Source: Paragorgia papillata (taxonomy: Eukaryota; Cnidaria; Anthozoa; Scleralcyonacea; Coralliidae). Taken from it: DNA of 64,000 nucleotides. Each line of letters begins with the position of its first letter. Positions within the stretch are counted from its first letter, which is position 1. Below are positions 39,201 to 44,839 of this stretch, piece by piece. The stretch spans positions 2,216,001-2,280,000 of the forward strand of contig JAWNZC010000338.1 of NCBI GenBank assembly GCA_035771165.1, read 5' to 3'. Under the pieces are notes generated by a model. The model was given only the letters and a program-made list of their open reading frames with translations, did no database searches and had not been told where the DNA came from. A program made the position numbers and the translations under genes.

Positions 39201-41292
39201 TTCAAACACTGGTGGCCATGATTGTGCATTGACATTAAAATATGCAGAGGACATTGTTCAGTGTCAGAGTGAAGCGATCTGCATGTCCAAGTGAAGAAGA
39301 CAGTACTATATCTATATACCAGTCACTACTAACTAATACTATAGCACATAAATAACATAATATCATGTGAATGTAACTAGTCACTCTTTATCATGGATTT
39401 AGTCATTTCCTGACTGTATAGGATAACAGTTTTGTCCTAGCCGTGAGAAAAATGTCCTTGGATAGCCTCATGGAAACTCATTATCCGAGGACATTTTTGT
39501 CCTAAGACTACTAGAAAACATGTGCACCACTAGTTTTCATTCTCACTAGCAAAAATGCCAGTTGAAAGTCACTAGTAAAATAGATTTACAGTCAAAATGG
39601 AAATACCTTCCCACTTCCGCTTCTGTAAACCATTGTGCATTTCAATAATAACAATTGATTGGCTGTCAATTTGTACAGACCCGTTCTCAAAAATACTGCA
39701 ATGGTTACAGAAGATCATAGTAGACAAGGTAGAACGTACCATATAAATAAATGAATTATAAGACAAATTTGCGTAGATGTATCTACCAACTGGGCAAAGC
39801 AATCCCTTAGTTTGTAGAATACAATCGTTGAAAAAGGATCATCATCCATCTTTTCTGTGAGGCCAAACACAAGAGATGATACAGCATTTCTGAAAACACT
39901 AGTGTAATTGATAGCTGATCAATCATTATTATTATTAAGTTGCAAGTTTGCTTAGCTCACTAGTTTTAGTCTAAACCAGTTGCGTGTTCAGTTAATATTT
40001 ATTACGTTTCTTTAGATTGTTTACATTGTCCTTGTTCTTAGCATTAATAAGGGGTCAGGTGTCGATTGAGACGTACAGTAAGTCCTGTTCCTTTCTCCTG
40101 TCACATTTTGTTTTTGTTTCTTTTTTAATGTTGTTTTTGTATACATGTTGTTGATTAGTAATCAGTTGATTGTATTTACTGTATTAATAACTACTGTATG
40201 TAACAAATCATTCAATGTATAATATATTGTGACAAATTCATTAAATTAAACTATTGAAATCAACAATGGTTTACAGAAGCAAAAGTGGGAAGGTATTTCC
40301 ATTTTGACTGTAAAATTCTCTGTGTAACCCACACTAAGTGATTATTATTTGTATTCAATTCATATTTTTGTACATTTGCTTACAAATTCTTGTACCCAAG
40401 CTCTTTTCTTTGCTCCTTTATAAACTTCACTTTAAAGGTACAGTAGTATACCCAATATATATATATATATATATATATACATATTCATTTTCTTATTCGA
40501 AAATGTCAAACTGAACAATTTTCCATTACTTTTGGGCAAACGTTTTCGTGATTTCATCACTCATATATAAATCTTAGCGGATGCCATGTTTGGCCTAGTT
40601 TCCAGGTTTTGCTCACAGCGTGAATATGTTGTGGCTTCAGATTGGTCAGAATAGCAGTATTCCAGCTAAAGAAGGTTTGTCACCTATTAGTGGTCTATCA
40701 CCAATAGACCACCAGTAGCTTAGCCAATCAGAATGCCAAATTTGTAAATAGCCAAATTTGTAAATAGCCCACTAGTTGGTTGATACTAAATAATCACTTG
40801 ACAACGTAATTGTTTTTGCATCAATGAACCAATAGACACGAACTTCGTGTTTCATTTTTAATACACATTGACCAGCCCGACCCAGCTGTGCGAACACGAA
40901 TTTTACACGTTTTCAATCAGATTGTTATCTGTCTTTAATTCAAATACGATTTATCTCCCACTGCCTTCTATACACCATAGAATTTATTTATTTAATATAC
41001 CTACCGTAAAAAATCCCTCTCGCATAACCACAGAAAGCTAAAGGAAGTCGTGTACAACGCGTATCACACAACGTTTACTCGTTTAGTCGATCACTTCAAA
41101 ACAAAGTGTATGCTACTTTAATAGTACTTACTTCCCTTCCAAACAGTCATAGATAACCATCGAGTCGTCATCGCTACTTGAAATCAATGTTTCCCCATTT
41201 GCCGAGAAGTCTAAATAATTTATTCGGTCACTGTTCTCTCGGAAAACTTTTGCCACACGAAACGAACGCACAACATGATCTTCCAGCTTCAT
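15249..41292 (-). CDS. WDR82: WDR82, complete nine-exon gene
   Basis: The coding exons, 5' to 3' on the - strand, are 41292-41132, 32882-32785, 31521-31455, 28500-28401, 26306-26190, 24668-24510, 22012-21943, 19513-19371 and 15299-15249. They sum to 966 nt (321 residues plus stop) and every splice phase agrees. WDR82 is the WD40-repeat adaptor that tethers the SET1/COMPASS H3K4 methyltransferase to Ser5-phosphorylated RNA polymerase II. It also sits in the PNUTS-PP1 phosphatase complex; yeast Swd2 is the counterpart. These roles are family knowledge. The start [20 protein letters not shown] and the block AFWLP near the end are diagnostic. Length is close to that of vertebrate WDR82 (about 313). 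The C-terminal tail after AFWLP is longer and acidic/basic ([11 protein letters not shown]). No frameshift or stop interrupts it, so it looks functional. Introns are loaded with foldback elements. Confidence 0.95.
15495..15591. repeat. Small inverted repeat next to the Harbinger-like MITE
   Basis: TTACGCCATCCTGGTAAGT (about 15519-15537) pairs with ACTTACCATGATGGCGTAA (about 15573-15591). The TAA at its right edge was the target used by the neighbouring insertion, so this repeat is the older of the two. Confidence 0.6.
15592..15815. mobile_element. PIF/Harbinger-like MITE with TAA duplication
   Basis: Terminal inverted repeats start AGCCCTAATCAAACGAGAAC and run about 45 bases (through GCAAGTTGGCAGTCA). 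The element is flanked by TAA at 15589-15591 and 15816-15818, as expected for PIF/Harbinger. It is non-autonomous. It lies in the last WDR82 intron, close to the terminal exon. Confidence 0.8.
15955..16181. mobile_element. MITE with GGGCCCTTGTTCAAAAG ends
   Basis: The left end GGGCCCTTGTTCAAAAGCCG pairs with CTTTTGAACAACTGCCCC on the right. Inner words GATTAGCGCTAA/TTAAGCTAAT and GGATTAGAATCTAATCC add palindromic structure. No coding capacity. Confidence 0.6.
16390..16613. mobile_element. Palindromic element with GTACAGTCCGTTCTGCGCATG ends
   Basis: GTACAGTCCGTTCTGCGCAT on the left and ATGCGCAGAACGGACTGTAC on the right are inverted copies. A related right half occurs near 35450-35545 (GTCCGTACTGCGCATGTACG.. 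CTTATTCAAGATTGTAAGC), in inverse orientation. Confidence 0.6.
16615..17062. mobile_element. Inverted repeat with CTTGCTAGTGCCAG arms
   Basis: Sequence near 16660-16770 (GACGTTGAATCGACGAATTTTGAAG.. CTGGCACTAGCAAGT) is inverted at 16930-17000 (ACTTGCTAGTGCCAG.. ATTCGTCGATTCAACGTC). The arms diverge toward the outer side. Confidence 0.55.
17266..17745. mobile_element. GTTGTTCA/GTTGTAAC-word element
   Basis: Bounded by ACGCGTAAAAATCTCGCAAG on the left and GTTTTTACGCGTG on the right. The interior is made of some thirty variants of GTTGTAACA, GAACAACAT and TGTTCA, plus a short tandem block (GGCGAGCAGCACAACATT twice, about 17646-17695). Long open frames on both strands here come from low complexity. 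Related copies are at 7838-8035 and 56880-57240. Confidence 0.65.
17835..18283. mobile_element. Element carrying a RecQ-like helicase fragment
   Basis: GATTTCCA..TCGGGCCCCGGTAC on the left is inverted as GTACCGGGGCCCGA..TTGGAAATC on the right. The two ends enclose the helicase fragment at 17994-18176. If the ends are real, a host-type coding fragment has been captured by a small transposon. No target duplication was confirmed. Confidence 0.5.
17994..18176 (+). pseudogene. RecQ-like helicase N-terminal fragment
   Basis: The frame encodes [20 protein letters not shown], then [20 protein letters not shown]. This is the Q-motif region followed by a Walker A box (TTGSGKS), in the spacing of RecQ DNA helicases. 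After [10 protein letters not shown] the similarity ends and no motif Ia or DEVH box follows in frame. With only about 60 helicase residues it cannot be an enzyme. It could also be a remnant of a larger helicase-bearing transposon. Confidence 0.6.
18530..19289. mobile_element. Mutator-like element, 9-bp target duplication AGAAAACCG
   Basis: The ends are CAATCTCGTACCCAGAGCC.. and ..GGTCCGAGATTG, with about 70 bases of imperfect inverted repeat (including GGAGTTTCCCAGAGCCTC). The flanks are AGAAAACCG at 18521-18529 and 19290-19298. The 9-bp duplication points to the Mutator-like superfamily. A partial relative is at 45822-45940. A frame at 18559-18795 has no recognisable motif. Confidence 0.8.
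19371..19513 (-). CDS. WDR82: WDR82 exon 8
   Basis: A TGCTAAC branch-like motif precedes the acceptor TTGACAG|GA. The 47 codons include [20 protein letters not shown] and [14 protein letters not shown], to donor GTG|GTAAGTATAG. The split Gly with exon 7 fixes the start. Confidence 0.95.
19700..20020. other. WDR82 intron segment without gene
   Basis: The - strand frame at 19772-19993 has no recognisable domain. Words such as CCTAGTTTCTAGGC and AAACTAGGCTAGGC recur in 19.8-20.4 kb, suggesting another decayed foldback. The block near 20479-20690 (CTGCCTCCTTCGCAGGCCTGC) faces a similar inverted block near 21230-21300 (GCAGGCCC..GGGCCTGCGGAGGAGGCAG). Confidence 0.35.
20505..21310. mobile_element. 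Long inverted-repeat element with GCCTCCTTCGCAGGCC arms
   Basis: CTGCCTCCTTCGCAGGCCTG (about 20517) is mirrored by CAGGCCCTAAATTC.. and GGGCCTGCGGAGGAGGCAG (about 21275-21295). CCATTATGCA is also found on both sides in opposite sense. No coding region supported. Confidence 0.45.
21650..21740. repeat. TCTACTGCGCATGCGC palindrome unit, doubled
   Basis: Two TGCGCATGCGC cores at 21655-21665 and 21679-21689, followed by AGTAGACACATTGCTGTCGT. Same family as 10509-10865. It lies about 200 bases 3' (in gene sense) of WDR82 exon 7. Confidence 0.65.
21943..22012 (-). CDS. WDR82: WDR82 exon 7 (70 nt)
   Basis: Acceptor TCTTCAG|GGA; it encodes [20 protein letters not shown] then VIS, and splits a Gly codon at CAG|GTAAGG. 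This matches the ASFTPDSQ-type block of the family. It is short, so it is easily missed by ORF scanning. Confidence 0.92.
22318..22688. mobile_element. MITE with AAGGTGGCTCGACAGTCTAAA ends
   Basis: The left end GTGGCTCGACAGTCTAAA is inverted as TTTAGACTGTCGAACTACC on the right. Subterminal AAAGTTTTGCACATGTCTC is also inverted (GAGACATGTGCAAAACTTT). It is a compact foldback in WDR82 intron 6. Confidence 0.75.
22690..22915 (+). mobile_element. SINE-like repeat with a 5S-rRNA-like box
   Basis: Starts near TTAATACTCGGATGGGCGAC, which resembles the 3' internal control region of 5S rRNA (TTAGTACTTGGATGGGTGAC). It is followed by GCGAGTAGAATTG and ends CACTAAATAAAG. A second locus at 51075-51310 has TGTAGTACATAGATGGGTGAC, GAGTAGAGTT and an AAATAAAACTAAA end. 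A 5S-derived (SINE3-type) origin is an inference from short similarity. Confidence 0.4.
23085..23255. repeat. Giant hairpin, CCGAGCG apex
   Basis: AAATGCAATTTATACAAGGC and the GATTGATAAGCCATTTAT side pair loosely at the base. TTCTGTACGGGACTGTATTTGCC pairs with GGCAAATACTTTCCAGTACAGA. It is the same architectural class as 4925-5100. Confidence 0.5.
23383..23502. repeat. TTAACCCTTT-ended unit with CTGGCGTTAGCCAG core
   Basis: TTAACCCTTTATTTACCAGG faces GGCCAATGAAGGGTTAA. The core GACGAGTAAAATCGTCTGGC then GTTAGCCAGAGTAAAATT occupies 23423-23460. One of at least six related units in the window. Confidence 0.65.
23780..23993. mobile_element. MITE with CTTTACACGAGCCCGGGTT ends
   Basis: CTTTACACGAGCCCGGGTT is inverted as GACCCGGGCTCGTGTAAAG. 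Internal GGGTTGACC/GGGTCAACC words repeat in both senses. It belongs to a style, with CCCGGGT-type words near 'gtaaac', that also includes the elements at 6590, 54486 and 56155. Confidence 0.75.
24510..24668 (-). CDS. WDR82: WDR82 exon 6
   Basis: Acceptor GTTTAG|GGT; 53 codons including [20 protein letters not shown] and [18 protein letters not shown], to donor ACG|GTAAGT. Confidence 0.95.
26190..26306 (-). CDS. WDR82: WDR82 exon 5
   Basis: Acceptor TTTCTAG|GGC; 39 codons including [20 protein letters not shown] and [10 protein letters not shown]. The donor is AAG|GTTTTT, weak at +4 to +6, but required by the next exon (GPFSTF). Confidence 0.93.
26372..27053. mobile_element. TATATACCAAGTGTCAAAG element, copy 2
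   Basis: This copy is inverted relative to 13007-13577 and starts TTAACACTTATTAACTGG, ending TTTGACACTTGGTATATAAT. Both copies keep a short frame containing [20 protein letters not shown]; whether it was ever translated is unknown. This copy is interrupted by a hAT-like MITE at 26798-26921 and lies in WDR82 intron 4, directly upstream of exon 5. Confidence 0.65.
26798..26921. mobile_element. hAT-like MITE, 8-bp duplication TCCATAAC
   Basis: 124 bases with ends CAGAGGCGTAGC..GCTACGCCTCTG, flanked by TCCATAAC at 26790-26797 and 26922-26929. The CAGNGGCGTA terminus and the 8-bp duplication fit hAT. It is inserted inside the older element at 26372-27053. Confidence 0.88.
28401..28500 (-). CDS. 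WDR82: WDR82 exon 4
   Basis: Acceptor TTCTAG|A; it encodes [20 protein letters not shown] and [13 protein letters not shown], a WD-repeat end, to donor CAG|GTTTGT. Confidence 0.95.
28842..29750. mobile_element. 900-base repeat A, copy 1
   Basis: Runs from TTATATAGCATGCTATCGG to CATGGTATAACTGTTA, and is nearly identical to 41428-42302 in the same orientation. It carries GATTGGTTCC, AACAAGATGGCGGC, ATGGCGGAAGT and, near its right end, a hairpin with apex CTCGGCGAAGCGCCTCG (29686-29702). It has no transposase and lies in WDR82 intron 3. Confidence 0.8.
29935..30060. repeat. Hairpin with AAACATCGAGTTTTACGG arms
   Basis: AAACATCGAGTTTTACGG and CCGTAAAACTCGATGTTT pair. The outer ACGCTTGTTGACT/AGTCAACAAGTGT and the inner CAGGCTTGAAGCCTTCGGG also pair. 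It lies next to repeat A in the same intron. Confidence 0.7.
30165..30655. mobile_element. Palindromic MITE family, complete copy 1
   Basis: The two arms are near-complete inverted copies: AAAGTGC..GAAACGAAAATTAA and TTAATTTTCGTTTCATATGCACTTT, with AAATGACAGAGTAACATCTTTT inward and the TGCATAATGACTTACTGGGAAAGG block near the centre. A second complete copy is at 35775-36252; partial copies are at 4180 and 5870. Confidence 0.75.
30836..30917 (+). repeat. 31-base tandem repeat, about 2.6 units
   Basis: GAATACTAATGAACATACAA followed by TTTTATATAAA repeats with a 31-base period and one A/G difference. Confidence 0.85.
30945..31045. repeat. Hairpin with CTCGGGCTGCGCCCTCG apex
   Basis: AAAACACTCG../..CGTGTTTT and TTATCAGATCTAAAAC../..GTTTTAAATCCGATAA pair around the apex at 30988-31004. 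The left copy of the target duplication of the next element lies at its right edge. Confidence 0.65.
31056..31445. mobile_element. Mutator-like element at the WDR82 exon 3 donor
   Basis: The ends are CAACCTCGTACCCAGGGCC.. and ..ACGAGGTTG, with long inverted repeats containing GGGCCATTTGTAGGG and CCAAGATGG. It is flanked by ATTACATAC at 31047-31055 and 31446-31454 (9 bp). Ends and duplication length match the element at 18530-19289. Its right target copy is exactly bases +1 to +9 of the intron after WDR82 exon 3. Confidence 0.85.
31455..31521 (-). CDS. WDR82: WDR82 exon 3
   Basis: Acceptor TTTTTAG|ATACTA; it encodes [20 protein letters not shown] and ends AAAAG|GTATGTAAT. The first nine intron bases form the target-site duplication of the element at 31056-31445 (see findings). 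The exon is 67 nt and in phase on both sides. Confidence 0.93.
31949..32010. repeat. Solo CAATCTCGTACCCAGG terminus
   Basis: CAATCTCGTACCCAGGCTCTTCC followed by AAAGATGGCGGCC resembles the left terminus of the two Mutator-like elements. I could not locate its partner end. Confidence 0.35.
32534..32557 (+). repeat. Poly-G tract
   Basis: An uninterrupted run of more than 20 G. It marks the edge of a decayed element whose other edge may be GTTACGCCACTGG near 32660. Confidence 0.8.
32785..32882 (-). CDS. WDR82: WDR82 exon 2
   Basis: Acceptor CATTAG|GCC; G completes the Lys codon split by intron 1, then [20 protein letters not shown] and [12 protein letters not shown] follow to donor G|GTAAG. 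Intron 1 is about 8.2 kb. Confidence 0.95.
32949..33316. mobile_element. MITE with AAGCCTGGTTCTCACTCGTA ends
   Basis: AAGCCTGGTTCTCACT is inverted as AGTGAGAACTAGGCTT. The words TTACGACAAGTGTGAAC, GAATCGGGGAT and CCCAGAC repeat several times inside in both senses. It lies next to WDR82 exon 2, in intron 1. Confidence 0.7.
34225..34795 (+). pseudogene. Second LINE reverse transcriptase remnant
   Basis: Two frames separated by a frameshift encode [20 protein letters not shown] and then [20 protein letters not shown] followed by [14 protein letters not shown]. This is the order expected downstream of the palm of a non-LTR reverse transcriptase (LGV..LSW..H, RPILEY..VW, IQRR.TR). A third piece, [11 protein letters not shown] and [18 protein letters not shown], follows after a stop. 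It is decayed and has no tail. Confidence 0.7.
34942..35060. repeat. TTAACCCTTT-ended unit, complete
   Basis: TTAACCCTTTACTGGCCAG faces CTGGCCAATAAAGGGTTA. The core TTTTACTCTGGCTATAAACG then CCAGACGATTTTACTCGT is at 34984-35020, inverted relative to the copy at 23383-23502. Confidence 0.7.
35450..35545. repeat. Fragment of the 16390-16613 element
   Basis: Contains GTCCGTACTGCGCATGTACG, ACTAATGTTTACATC and AAGATTGTAAGC. These are inverted relative to 16500-16613. Confidence 0.5.
35775..36252. mobile_element. Palindromic MITE family, complete copy 2
   Basis: AAAGTCCCTATGAAACGAAA faces TTTCGTTTCATAGGCACTTT. Inner words AATGACAGAGTAACATCTTTT and CAAATTAAACATTTTGACGTC are present in both arms. 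Same family as 30165-30655. Confidence 0.78.
36253..37592. other. WDR82 intron 1 segment without gene
   Basis: AT-rich, no exon found. The short stretch AGAGGAAGGGCCTTCGCTCG followed by AAACGTTAG (about 37075-37105) resembles the conserved 3' motif of some animal retroelements (see findings). Confidence 0.4.
37593..37688. repeat. TAACTCTTT-ended unit with conserved core
   Basis: The core TTTATTCTGGCTAACGCCAG then ACGATTTTATTC lies at 37628-37658. The ends TAACTCTTTCCTGTCCG and CGGACAATGAGTTA are inverted. Confidence 0.65.
37783..37878. repeat. Perfect 45-base inverted repeat with 6-base loop
   Basis: Positions 37783-37827 and 37834-37878 are exact reverse complements, with AAACAA between. 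The arm contains GGAACAATAAAATTATTCTG. No mismatch was found by eye. It would form a 45-bp hairpin in RNA or single-stranded DNA. Confidence 0.92.
38132..38229. repeat. TTAACACTTT-ended unit with conserved core
   Basis: TTAACACTTTGAAGCCTG faces CAGGCCTTAAAGTGTTAA. The core TTTATTCTGGTGAATGCCAG then ACGATTTTATTC is at 38165-38195. A more decayed unit (core near 38275-38312) follows directly. Confidence 0.65.
38320..39580. other. WDR82 intron 1 segment without gene
   Basis: No exon found. GAGGACAT..ATGTCC words near 38940-38960 and 39460-39500 form loose inverted pairs. The - strand frame at 38871-39116 has no recognisable feature. Confidence 0.3.
39584..40314. mobile_element. MITE with TTTACAGTCAAAATGGAAAT ends
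   Basis: TTTACAGTCAAAATGGAAAT followed by ACCTTCCCACTT..GTAAACCATTG is matched inverted at 40263-40314. The arms are about 50 bases with few differences. The interior is AT-rich and without a gene. Confidence 0.78.
40456..40479 (+). repeat. (AT)n microsatellite
   Basis: An uninterrupted TA run. Similar runs lie at 42302-42324, 54085-54107 and 55689-55713; two of these sit near the edges of repeat A and of a mobile-element boundary. Confidence 0.9.
41132..41292 (-). CDS. WDR82: WDR82 exon 1 (start codon)
   Basis: ATG at 41292; the exon encodes [20 protein letters not shown], continues [20 protein letters not shown] and ends in the YDCLEG block before AA|GTAAGT. An ATG further upstream in frame exists, but the chosen one aligns with the family N-terminus. 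The 5' UTR just upstream contains CCATCACGCCATGTTGGCG, read on the - strand. Confidence 0.95.
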
Positions 41293-41304
41293 CTTTCCAC
41301 GCCA

Positions 41305-41325
41305 AGTCGCCAACATGGCGTGATG
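41305..41325 (-). promoter_or_regulatory. YY1-like motif in the WDR82 5' UTR/promoter
   Basis: CCAACATGGCG (41310-41320 on the + strand) lies 20-30 bases upstream of the WDR82 start codon. AANATGGCG is the core of YY1-bound promoters in animals. Its role here is inferred from position only. Confidence 0.4.
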
Positions 41326-41427
41326 GCAATTAACACGAATAGTCGAATACTTAATGTAGTAAACGTCATAAGGTACCGCAAGCACGTCCCAGTTTTCGCG
41401 CGGTGGATATCCACTGACTATATATAT

Positions 41428-42302
41428 TTATTATATAGCATGCTAGCTATCGGATATGAGCTTTTGCGTAATCTGATTGGTTCCCTACTACCAGGCTAAC
41501 AGCTCATATCCTGCTAGTAGAGGAAAAACAAGATGGCGGCATGTTTTTTTAAACACCCTCAAACCAATGTATAAAAAAACAACATTGTGTAAAAATACAT
41601 TAACAAATACACAATTTAGCATGTTAAATGGTAAAATTCACCTAAAAATTACGTCTTTTTACTTAAAAAAACCGACTAAATTAACGGGTTGATATTAATT
41701 TTTTGCCAAACAAAGAAACTCACGGTTAAAATCAAGCTTACAACACACATTTCGTAGGAGATTACCAGTAAAGAGACTTTTTTTTATTTAGATAAGCATT
41801 TGGAGTAGTAAAAAGCATGTTCTTTTTCAAAAACAACCAACTAAGTAATTTAGTTTCACTGCCGAAGGTGTTTCAGTTTCATTTTTGCATGAAATCAAAA
41901 CCTTTTTCACGACAGCAACGCTAATATAAACAACTGACCCACCTTTTGACTTCATAAAGGTACCTTTTAATCTTTTTTGTTGATCTTCTTAACACATTTT
42001 TTGCCTCTCGAGCAACATTAATCATTTATACAACATTTCGAGGCTGTTTACCGAACAGCTCAGCGAGAAACTCTATGTGAATGCATCATTACGCATGGCG
42101 GAAGTATTAGTTGCCTATGCCGGAAGTTTGTTGTTTCAAACATTTCGCTGTAATTTTGTCTCTTGACTCTTGTACTGTGCTTGGCTATATAATAAAACAG
42201 TTATACCATTCGCTCTCGTTGTATACGAACTAATAGCCAACTCGGCGAAGCGCCTCGTTGGCTATGAGCTCATATACAACTTGAGCTCATGGTATAACTG
42301 TT
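41428..42302. mobile_element. 900-base repeat A, copy 2, upstream of WDR82
   Basis: A near-identical second copy of 28842-29750, same orientation, with small deletions in the left part. It begins about 135 bases upstream of the WDR82 ATG, so it replaces or overlaps the distal promoter. It keeps GATTGGTTCC, AACAAGATGGCGGC and the CTCGGCGAAGCGCCTCG apex (42241-42257). Confidence 0.8.
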
Positions 42303-42621
42303 ATATATATATATATATATATATAAACTGGAACTGCGGGTACTGCCAAAAATGTTGCTCGCAAAAGGGCCCATAAATGCCGCCATTTTGTAAACGATTT
42401 TGGGGACACTTTTCCTAACTACTCAAAGGTAATAGGAGCACGCAGTCCAGTTATATATATAGGTCAGTGTGGATATCATATAATATTGCAGCATATTGAT
42501 CACCACCGCCAAACGTTTGCGCATGCGTGGATTTGTAAGAGTAAACATTGCAAGAGAAGTGGGAACTAGCCGTGGCAACAACAACTAGACAGCGAAGACT
42601 AAGTAAAATTAAACTCGACTA

Positions 42622-43188
42622 CAGTGGAACCCCGTTAATACGGTCACCAACGGGCCATAACAATTTGGCCGTATTAACGGGGTGGACGGAAGTGATGTCA
42701 TGACAGATTTTATATTTTTTATTTCAAACTGCTAAAGAACCTTTTCGACATTGAAAATAATCTTTCTGTAAGAGATGAAACAAGAAAAAGACACACAAAG
42801 CAAGAAGGAAATAGTAAGAAGAAAAGTAAACCATGTTGAAAACTTTGCTGCTTATCTGAAACTTTATAACATGACATGTCACAGACACTTTAATTTCAAT
42901 TAAAATTAAGTCTCGAGGTGTGAGTCTTTTGTCTCAAGATATATTTCCGTTTGCACTTGTCTGTCTTTTAGATTTTAGAATGCACGTTTGGTTGGAGTGG
43001 CCGTATAAACGGGGTGATTATTAACGTTGGGATTTTACGATGTGGCCGTTGGCCGTATTAACGGGGTGACCGTATTACCGGGGTATTTTTATAAGGAAAT
43101 GTATTGGCGTTTTGCCGGGACAAAAAAAAGTGGCCGTATTAACGAGGTGACCGTATTAACGAGGTGGCCGTAAGGCGGGGTTCCACTG
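42622..43188. mobile_element. TA-flanked pogo/Tigger-like MITE
   Basis: The ends are CAGTGGAACCCCGTTAATAC.. and ..GGCGGGGTTCCACTG, flanked by TA on both sides. The words GGCCGTATTAACG and GGTGACCGTATTA repeat inside. CAGTGGAACC with a TA target fits the Tc1/pogo group. No transposase. Confidence 0.82.
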
Positions 43189-43448
43189 TATATTCATTTG
43201 TAAGGAGCATGAAAATTACTAAGGGGGCATTTCAGAATATGTTACAATGGGGATCCCGTAATGGAGCCACAAGCTCTGTGGGACTTCTCTGCCATTTTTG
43301 GCAAAGCTTGTAAATAAATAAAATAAATAAAACAATATTGACAAAGAAGCCATGTAACTTATAATTTTAACTTTTGTGTCGGACTCTCGGTCCAGTCCAA
43401 ATATTTCAGTGTTTTCCCGCTCTTTTTTTGAGGTGCGAGCTCAGATGT

Positions 43449-43647
43449 AGCCTGGTACCCTGGCCCAATTTCAAAAGAAATATGGGCCAGGTAACCACTA
43501 ATCTCATTCTCGCGTCATCAGGGCTAAATCCACTTATGACGATTGCAGTTTTACTCATAGCCACTAAAAACGCGCGAAATTTCAACCAATAGGAAAGCAG
43601 AAGTCTTTAGTGGCCCATATTCTTTGATTGGGCCAGGGGACCAGGCT
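43449..43647. mobile_element. AGCCTGGTACCCTGGCCCA element, copy 1
   Basis: The ends AGCCTGGTACCCTGGCCCA and GGGCCAGGGGACCAGGCT are inverted. The interior is shared with 48561-48747 in opposite orientation. Confidence 0.8.
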
Positions 43648-43902
43648 AGCTAAGATGTCGCGCAGGCGCAAAACGTCTGGCAGCGGTGTTGCGTATATCA
43701 ATCATTGACTCCTGAACTCTAAGCTGGAACGATAACTCGCTTGCACGTTTTGAAGCCAAAAATGGCGGATCTTGGGGGCCGCCATGCACGCACTGACCTA
43801 TATATATAACTGGAATGCGTGTGCTGGCCAAAAATGTGTCCCCATTTTCACTTTCAAAATGGCGGCATTTATGGGTCCTTCTGCTAATGGTAGCGACCAC
43901 TG

Positions 43903-43963
43903 AGAATAAAATCGCCTGGCGTCAGCCAGAATAAAATACTAAAGACCAATTCGGACAGGAAAC
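43903..43963. repeat. Core of the TTAAC-unit family, inverted
   Basis: GAATAAAATCGCCTGGCGTC then AGCCAGAATAAAATACTAAA and CCAATTCGGACAGG is the reverse complement of the unit at 37593-37688, including its CCTGTCCGA flank. Confidence 0.6.
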
Positions 43964-44097
43964 CGGGCCGACTCGTGTCACGAAATTCTTTCCTCCGGCA
44001 CAAACTGAAAAGATTTTAATCAAAGTTAGGATTAGTTTACATCTAAACTAAACCAATAATTCTTCTTTGTACATTTAGTTTATGGGAGTTTCAAAAC

Positions 44098-44546
44098 CAG
44101 TGGCGTAGCCAGGATCAAAATTTGGGGGGAGCAACGGAAAATTTGGGGGTGCAGTTTTAGATGAGAATTATCAAGCATTAGATGGTGTAGAATCGTGGCT
44201 TTAGCCGCGACCAATCATCAATGTAGGGGGTATGGGGGGCATCGTCCATCCCCGAAGAAGATTTTGAGTTTTCGAAGCCCTGTGAGGGCATTTCCCGCGG
44301 TCTAAAGGACCGAGCTAGGGCTCTTGGGAGCGTAATTCTGCGCAGTTTAACCAATGAAACTTCATGTGACAGTGTATCGGCATCACGATTATCATTAGCA
44401 ACAGAAACAAACTTCAAATTTCAAAGAAGCAAAAGTTCTTATTTGAATTTAGCGTCAGACATTCAGGAGACTGGGGGGGGGGGGGGGGCAAATGTGTAGT
44501 TGGGGTGGCCCCGGCCCCCGTAGGCCCCCCCTTGGCTACGCCACTG
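44098..44546. mobile_element. hAT-like MITE, 8-bp duplication TTCAAAAC
   Basis: Ends CAGTGGCGTAGCCA..TGGCTACGCCACTG; flanks TTCAAAAC at 44090-44097 and 44547-44554. The interior has G-rich and C-rich runs. Same terminal type as 26798-26921 but longer. Confidence 0.88.
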
Positions 44547-44839
44547 TTCAAAACCACAGTAAGATCCTAATCAATCGCGTGAGCCCAGTTAACTGGGCTA
44601 GCCCGGTGTCTCAGTAAATTTGTCCCCCCCCCCCCCAAATATGTCCCCCCAGGGACACGTTTCCTAGGAAATTTGTCCCCCCTCAGAATGATTCCTTACA
44701 GGATAATTGATATTTATTTATTTTTTTTTATTTTTTTTTTTTTTATGTGGACAAAACTTTTTAAAAGTAAAAAATATATATTTCTGAATGATAAATTTTA
44801 ACAGCTAAATATATAATATTTAGATAAGAAACTCGAGGT

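Larger units (their letters stand above)
42372..43872. mobile_element. Split inverted repeat with CCCATAAATGCCGCCATTTTG arms
   Basis: The arms at about 42368-42478 (CCCATAAATGCCGCCATTTT.. CACGCAGTCCAGTTATATAT.. GGTCAGTG) and about 43788-43880 (CACTGACC.. ATATATAACTGGAATGCGTG.. AAAATGGCGGCATTTATGGG) are inverted copies. Between them lie the pogo-like element and the AGCCTGG element, so the arms have been pushed apart by later insertions. Confidence 0.6.
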
